In this document: piece after piece, positions 14,194 to 18,452 of the stretch | How the letters are laid out: each line of letters starts with the position of its first letter | Position numbering within the stretch: the first letter of the stretch is position 1 | Assembly (NCBI GenBank): GCA_049459795.1 | Contig: JBMUDS010000019.1 | Span: 1 to 18,452, forward strand | From: SYAN01 sp049459795 | GTDB taxonomy: Bacteria; Actinomycetota; Actinomycetes; Nanopelagicales; Nanopelagicaceae | DNA length: 18,452 nt | Reading direction: 5' to 3' | Translations under genes and position numbers: made by a program | Notes under the pieces: model-generated | The model's database searches: none | Told to the model about the DNA's origin: nothing | The model's input: only the letters and a program-made list of their open reading frames with translations

Positions 14194-15056
14194 CGTGGCG
14201 AGAGACCTGACGCGAATCCCGGAGTGCTATTCCTATGGATATGCATGATGTTGTCGAGCAACATCGCACGAGTCATCGGCCCTACGCCACCAGGGACAGG
14301 AGAGAGCGCACCTGCGACCTCTGCGACTGAAGGGTCGACATCTCCATAGAGTTTCCCATCAACCCAGGTAAGGCCGACATCGACGACAGCTGCTCCCTTC
14401 TTGATCATTGATCCATCCAGGAACCACTTCTTACCGATCGCAACGATCACAACGTCGGCCTCTTTGATCACGGCAGTGGGATCGGGACTCTTGGAATGAA
14501 GGATCGTGACCGATGCATTGACGTGATGTGAAGAGAGCAACATCGCCAGTGGCTTTCCGACTGTGATGCCGCGCCCAAGGATTGCGACCTTCTTGCCTTC
14601 AAGTTCGATCTCATAGGAGCGGAGCAAGGTGAGGATCCCAAGTGGGGTACATGGATAGATGCCATGTTCATCGAGCAAGAGTCGGCCAAGATTGACGGGA
14701 TGGAGGCCATCACAATCCTTCTTTGGATCGATCGCCTCGAGGAATGAGATGCTCTCGCGACCTGGGATCGGCAATTGAACGATGAAGCCGGTGCACTTCG
14801 GATCACGATTGAAGCTCTCGATCGCCTTCATGATCTCGCCATCGCTCGCAGTGGCGGGAAGATCGATTCGAAGGCTTCGGATTCCCACCTCAGCGCAATC
14901 TCGATGTTTTCCCGCAACATAGGCGTGGGAGGCAGCATCATCGCCGACCAGAATCGTGCCAAGACCTGGTCGTTTCGATTCCGGGAGATCGGCTAATTCG
15001 ACCTTGATCGCATCCTTGATCGCTCTCGCTACGCGCTTACCATCGAGAATGATCAC
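14190..15056 (-). CDS. folD: Methylenetetrahydrofolate dehydrogenase / methenyltetrahydrofolate cyclohydrolase
   Basis: Bifunctional one-carbon enzyme interconverting 5,10-methylene-THF and 10-formyl-THF, the formyl donor used by the neighbouring PurH. Active-site Y46 and K50 lie in AYVAGKHRDC, then QLPIP (94-98), D116 in KDCDG, the cofactor loop GRGITVGKP and C-terminal GGVGPMT. The G in GRG, where many FolDs have S, is usual in actinobacteria. At 288 residues it is full length. The start is GTG at 15056, 15 bases after the purH stop; no ATG is suitably placed. It overlaps DUF3017 by four bases. Confidence 0.96.
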   Translation of the reverse strand: MIILDGKRVARAIKDAIKVELADLPESKRPGLGTILVGDDAASHAYVAGKHRDCAEVGIRSLRIDLPATASDGEIMKAIESFNRDPKCTGFIVQLPIPGRESISFLEAIDPKKDCDGLHPVNLGRLLLDEHGIYPCTPLGILTLLRSYEIELEGKKVAILGRGITVGKPLAMLLSSHHVNASVTILHSKSPDPTAVIKEADVVIVAIGKKWFLDGSMIKKGAAVVDVGLTWVDGKLYGDVDPSVAEVAGALSPVPGGVGPMTRAMLLDNIMHIHRNSTPGFASGLSPR

Positions 15057-15071
15057 GAGTCGAGTTTATCT

Positions 15072-16571
15072 CTAGTGCGAGAAGTGACGACGATGCGTGA
15101 AATACATCGAGATTCCAGCGCTCGACATCGCTTCGATCACTTCCCCATCGCGTTTACTTCCACCTGGTTGGACGATTGCGATGACGCCAGCATTCGCAAG
15201 TTCCATTGCACCATCTGCAAAAGGAAAGAAGGCATCACTCGCAGCAACCGCTCCATTGACGCGTTCTCCACCCCGCGAGACGGCAAGCCGCGCCGCATCG
15301 ACACGACTCACCTGGCCCATGCCGATACCGATCGTCGACTCATCGCGCGCGATCACGATCGCGTTGCTCTTCACACTCCGAGCAGCACGCCATGCAAAAC
15401 GAAGGTCTCGCATCACTTCATCGGAGACTCTCTTACCGGAGACCAATTCCCAGTCATCACTCGACTCCATGGCGATCTCATCGCGCTCTTGGATCAGGAT
15501 GCCTCCCGAGATGAATGCACCCGTCAAACTGTTCTGGCGTGCATCTTGTTTTTCGTCTGTTTCTCTTGTTTCTTCGATATGTAGGGAATCGACTTCCAAA
15601 AGCCGTACGTTCTCACGCCGTTGCAATGTGGCAAGCGCTTCATCAGTGAAACCTGGAGCGATGATCACTTCTAAGAAGATCTCGTTGAGATCCTTGGCAA
15701 GATCGATATCGACGATTCGATTGGATGCGACCACCCCACCGTAACTCGAGACGGGATCACACTCCAAAGCCTTCCGGAATGCCGCTAATGAGTTCTGGGC
15801 TCTTGCGATGCCGCATGGATTGGAATGTTTGACGATCGCAATCACCGCCTTCTCTTCGCCGTGATCGAGAACGGCACGCCATGCCGCATCTGCATCGAGA
15901 TAGTTGTTGTAGGAGAGCGTCTTGGCATTTCGATGCGAGCGATTTCGAGCTCCCGCGACGCCACCGCCACTACTGAGCAAAGCGGCCCCTTGATGAGGAT
16001 TCTCGCCGTAGCGAAGCGGCTTCGTGAGGGCTCGAGCGATAGCAAGGTCGTAGCGTGCAGTGAGCGCGAATCCGATCCCGGCAAGCTCTCGCCTTCTCTC
16101 CATCGAAAATCCCGTCGGAAGCGAATCGATCAACTCTTGATACTGCGATGGTGAAGTGAGGAGAGTGACATCCGCGAAGTTCTTCGCAGCTGCACGGATC
16201 AGCGCCACTCCTCCGACATCGATCTGCTCCACATCAAGATGTTCGTTACTTCTTTCGAAACGATAGAGGTTCGCGACCACGATATCGATCGCTGCCATCT
16301 CATCGTCACCACCACTACCCAAGAGATCGCGCTCACTACCCGTTGCCAAGATCCCCGCGAAGATCCTTGGATGCAGACTCTTCACTCGCCCGCCAGCAAG
16401 TTCTTGCACACCTGTGATCTCACTGATCTCGCGCGCATCGATACCCGCAGCGCGTAGCTCTCGATGAGTCCCAGAGGTTGCGACGATCTCGTAATTGGAT
16501 TGCAGAAGTGAGCGTGTCAGGTCGATGATGCCGCTCTTGTCGGTCACTGAGATCAGGGCGCGACGCTTCAC
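15072..16571 (-). CDS. purH: AICAR formyltransferase / IMP cyclohydrolase
   Basis: Catalyses the last two steps of de novo IMP synthesis. The N-terminal MGS-like cyclohydrolase domain shows TSGTHRELRAAGI and GGRVKSLHP (60-68); the formyltransferase domain shows RYGENPHQ (187-194), catalytic K248-H249 in KHSNPCG, ASDAFFPFADG and IVQPGGSKRD. A hydrophilic Glu/Arg/Gln-rich loop around residues 335-350 looks like a lineage-specific insertion. The start is GTG at 16571, overlapping the DUF6350 stop as GTGA, with TGGAG as ribosome binding site. purN, its frequent upstream neighbour in actinobacteria, is absent at this place. Confidence 0.97.
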   Translation of the reverse strand: MKRRALISVTDKSGIIDLTRSLLQSNYEIVATSGTHRELRAAGIDAREISEITGVQELAGGRVKSLHPRIFAGILATGSERDLLGSGGDDEMAAIDIVVANLYRFERSNEHLDVEQIDVGGVALIRAAAKNFADVTLLTSPSQYQELIDSLPTGFSMERRRELAGIGFALTARYDLAIARALTKPLRYGENPHQGAALLSSGGGVAGARNRSHRNAKTLSYNNYLDADAAWRAVLDHGEEKAVIAIVKHSNPCGIARAQNSLAAFRKALECDPVSSYGGVVASNRIVDIDLAKDLNEIFLEVIIAPGFTDEALATLQRRENVRLLEVDSLHIEETRETDEKQDARQNSLTGAFISGGILIQERDEIAMESSDDWELVSGKRVSDEVMRDLRFAWRAARSVKSNAIVIARDESTIGIGMGQVSRVDAARLAVSRGGERVNGAVAASDAFFPFADGAMELANAGVIAIVQPGGSKRDGEVIEAMSSAGISMYFTHRRHFSH

Positions 16572-17773
16572 TCGTCGACTCCACTATGACCTTCGGATCG
16601 TGCCTCGTCTTGATGTTCTCGATTAGATTCTTCAGCGGTTCGTTTCTTCGCCTTTGATCTCTCCTTGAGCACGATGATCGTGCGCGAAACGGCCATACCT
16701 AAGGCTAACTCGCCAGTTAAGACCAAGGGAAACCGCCACCATGATGGACCGACCTCACCGAGCACATCAGTGATCAATTGACCCGAAGCACTCGATGCTA
16801 CGAGAGTGGAGATAAGAAAGAACGCGCCGAGTGAGATCGCAGAGGAGAGATCATCATTGAATCTCGCTCGCATCTTTCGATGGATGAGAAATCCAAAGCC
16901 GATCACGACGACCGCTCCGAGGAGAGCAAATGGAAAAGTCCCGCGTGGCAAAGCACCGAGGAGTGGCAATGCTGGGAGTTGATCTAATTCAAAAAGAAGT
17001 GGATGGATGATCGAATCCCGGCCGATATGTGCGCCAGATCCCGAGATATATCCCAAGGTTGCCACCACCATATTCGGGAGATAGAGGAGCTGGACTGCGA
17101 TCAATGCGAAGCCGCCGAAGATCCCGGGGCTGATCACGGTGGTCAAGTCAAAGACCGCTTCGTAATGCACGCCAAGAGAGATGATGAGGACGACCGTCGA
17201 AAGCGCGATCAAGAAAAGGAAGCTAAATCCCGCCCACGCCGATGCCACTTCCCATGGCGCCCGATCCCGTTGTGGCATCAACTGTGATGCAAGGAGCGCA
17301 AAGGCGAAAGTGATCACGATCGTGATCGGGATAGATAGGTAAGGCCTTACTGAGACCACTTCATCTCGTATCGAAGAGAGCGAAGAGATCGCGATGATCA
17401 AGGCGCTGTAGATGAGTGCGAAGGTCACGACCACGATCCGCTTCTTACTCTCCTCAAAGAGTTCGACGGTTCGGATCACACCGGATCGGATGACGAGAAA
17501 CACCAATGCGAGTGCACCTAATGGCAAGAATGTGAGGCGAGCGCCATCGAGTGAACCTGCGATCTCAAGTGGTATCTGATGGGCAGCCATGTAGAACCAG
17601 AGCGAAGTGAAGATCGGATCACTCGTCGATCCGCTACTGCTCCCGGCAGTCGCCCATACGATCAATGAAGCGAAGGCGATGGGCAACATGAGGAGAGCGA
17701 CACTGCGAAGCGCCTGTCGAAAGATCGCAAGGACGCTCGTGAAGTTCACCTGCGTATTCTCGCGTATCGTCAC
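16568..17773 (-). CDS. DUF6350 polytopic membrane protein
   Basis: 401-residue integral membrane protein with roughly nine to ten hydrophobic segments and a charged, Glu/Lys/Arg-rich cytoplasmic tail (about 370-401). The segment LLYLPNMVVATLGYISGSGAHIG followed by LPALPLLGALP matches the most conserved part of the actinobacterial DUF6350 family, which sits between sucD and the purine genes in many genomes. Function is unknown; some annotations link the family to cell division, which nothing in the sequence confirms. The start is GTG at 17773, 28 bases after the sucD stop, with only a weak AAAGAAAG upstream. The last four bases overlap purH. Confidence 0.82.
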   Translation of the reverse strand: MTIRENTQVNFTSVLAIFRQALRSVALLMLPIAFASLIVWATAGSSSGSTSDPIFTSLWFYMAAHQIPLEIAGSLDGARLTFLPLGALALVFLVIRSGVIRTVELFEESKKRIVVVTFALIYSALIIAISSLSSIRDEVVSVRPYLSIPITIVITFAFALLASQLMPQRDRAPWEVASAWAGFSFLFLIALSTVVLIISLGVHYEAVFDLTTVISPGIFGGFALIAVQLLYLPNMVVATLGYISGSGAHIGRDSIIHPLLFELDQLPALPLLGALPRGTFPFALLGAVVVIGFGFLIHRKMRARFNDDLSSAISLGAFFLISTLVASSASGQLITDVLGEVGPSWWRFPLVLTGELALGMAVSRTIIVLKERSKAKKRTAEESNREHQDEARSEGHSGVDE

Positions 17774-17801
17774 GGCTTTCTTTCGAAAGTCGGTGACGCG
17801 C

Positions 17802-18452
17802 TTATCGAGCGAGGATTGCGCGCATCAAGTTGGCAGTCTCACTTGGAGTCTTGCCGACTTTCACGCCTGCCGCTTCGAGAGCGACTTTCTTCGCTTCCGC
17901 CGTACCTGAAGAACCCGAGACGATCGCACCTGCGTGGCCCATCGTCTTACCTTCAGGCGCGGTGAAACCTGCGACATATCCCACGACTGGCTTCGTGACA
18001 TATTCCTTGATGAATGCGGCAGCGCGCTCTTCTGCATCGCCACCGATCTCACCGATCATCACGATCGCTTCGGTCTCTGGGTCATCTTGGAATGCCTTGA
18101 GGCAATCGATATGCGTCGTACCGATAACAGGATCGCCACCGATTCCGACAGCGGTCGTGAATCCAAAATCACGGAGTTCATACATCATCTGGTAGGTGAG
18201 GGTTCCGGACTTGGAGACCAAACCGATCTTTCCCTTTCCGGTGATGTCGGCCGGGATGATGCCGACATTCGAAAGTCCTGGGCTGATCAATCCTGGGCAG
18301 TTCGGACCGATGATGCGCGTCTTAACATTCTCGCCATCTCGTTTCGATTGCGAGTAGGCGAAGAACTCTGCAGTGTCGTGGACTGGGATCCCTTCGGTGA
18401 TCACGACCATGAGTGGGATCTCCGCATCGATCGCATCCATCGCTGCAGCCTT
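17802..18452 (-). CDS. sucD: Succinyl-CoA ligase alpha subunit, N-terminal part cut by window edge
   Basis: Alpha subunit of succinyl-CoA synthetase, which couples succinyl-CoA cleavage to nucleoside triphosphate synthesis; it should pair with SucC encoded beyond the right edge. 216 residues are visible and the frame is open to the window end, with KAAAMDA preceding the first in-window ATG; about 80-90 N-terminal residues (CoA-binding) are outside. Visible motifs are ITEGIPV, GPNCPGLISPG, KSGTLTYQ and MGHAGAIVSG, whose histidine (codon at 17934-17936) is the phosphorylated one. It is the first visible gene of the minus-strand cluster running to icd. Confidence 0.97.
   Translation of the reverse strand, partial: KAAAMDAIDAEIPLMVVITEGIPVHDTAEFFAYSQSKRDGENVKTRIIGPNCPGLISPGLSNVGIIPADITGKGKIGLVSKSGTLTYQMMYELRDFGFTTAVGIGGDPVIGTTHIDCLKAFQDDPETEAIVMIGEIGGDAEERAAAFIKEYVTKPVVGYVAGFTAPEGKTMGHAGAIVSGSSGTAEAKKVALEAAGVKVGKTPSETANLMRAILAR

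Noticed and set aside
15097..15744. 215-codon plus-strand open frame opposite purH
   Set aside because: It lies wholly inside a well-conserved purH and its translation has no recognisable motif. Palindrome-rich codon contexts (GATC, TCGA) leave few stops on the opposite strand throughout the window.

Overview
The window reads as a chromosomal segment of an actinobacterium (Actinomycetota). GC is moderate, about 55% on two hand-counted lines. The main evidence is gene order: sucD, a DUF6350 membrane protein, purH, folD, a DUF3017 membrane protein, mdh and icd follow one another on one strand, an arrangement characteristic of actinobacterial chromosomes. The DUF3017 and DUF6350 families, the dimeric eukaryote-like isocitrate dehydrogenase and the LDH-like malate dehydrogenase fit this. 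Very tight packing suggests a small free-living, perhaps planktonic, lineage; that last step is inference. I saw no phage genes, insertion sequences, CRISPR arrays, tRNAs or rRNAs.

Region 1 (1-5170, + strand): a phosphosugar/phosphopentose mutase cut by the left window edge, deoC, a complete aldehyde dehydrogenase, and a translationally coupled half-length aldehyde dehydrogenase-like protein. Together these look like the lower part of (deoxy)ribonucleoside breakdown: the pentose-1-phosphate is isomerised, DeoC splits deoxyribose-5-phosphate to glyceraldehyde-3-phosphate and acetaldehyde, and the dehydrogenase pair removes the aldehyde.

Region 2 (5192-10237, - strand, read right to left): a CNNM/CorC-type CBS membrane protein, trpS, a BMP/PnrA-type nucleoside-binding protein, cdd and add. 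The last three form the upper part of nucleoside uptake and deamination and converge on region 1 with only 21 bases between stop codons. No nucleoside ABC permease or ATPase, deoA or purine nucleoside phosphorylase gene is in the window.

Region 3 (10471-11544, + strand): a lone MsiK/UgpC-type sugar ABC transporter ATPase, ending at a strong terminator shared with icd.

Region 4 (11611-18452, - strand): sucD (cut by the right edge), DUF6350, purH, folD, DUF3017, mdh and icd, a TCA-cycle, purine and one-carbon cluster with several 4-base overlaps. purN, often found between DUF6350 and purH in relatives, is absent here.

No gene-free stretch exceeds 300 bases; the longest is 10238-10470. I did not find a clearly new multi-gene system. 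The most interesting points are the split ALDH16-like pair, the binding protein without lipobox or permease, small repeats and palindromes in intergenic regions, candidate leaderless starts, and a marked excess of the tetranucleotide GATC.
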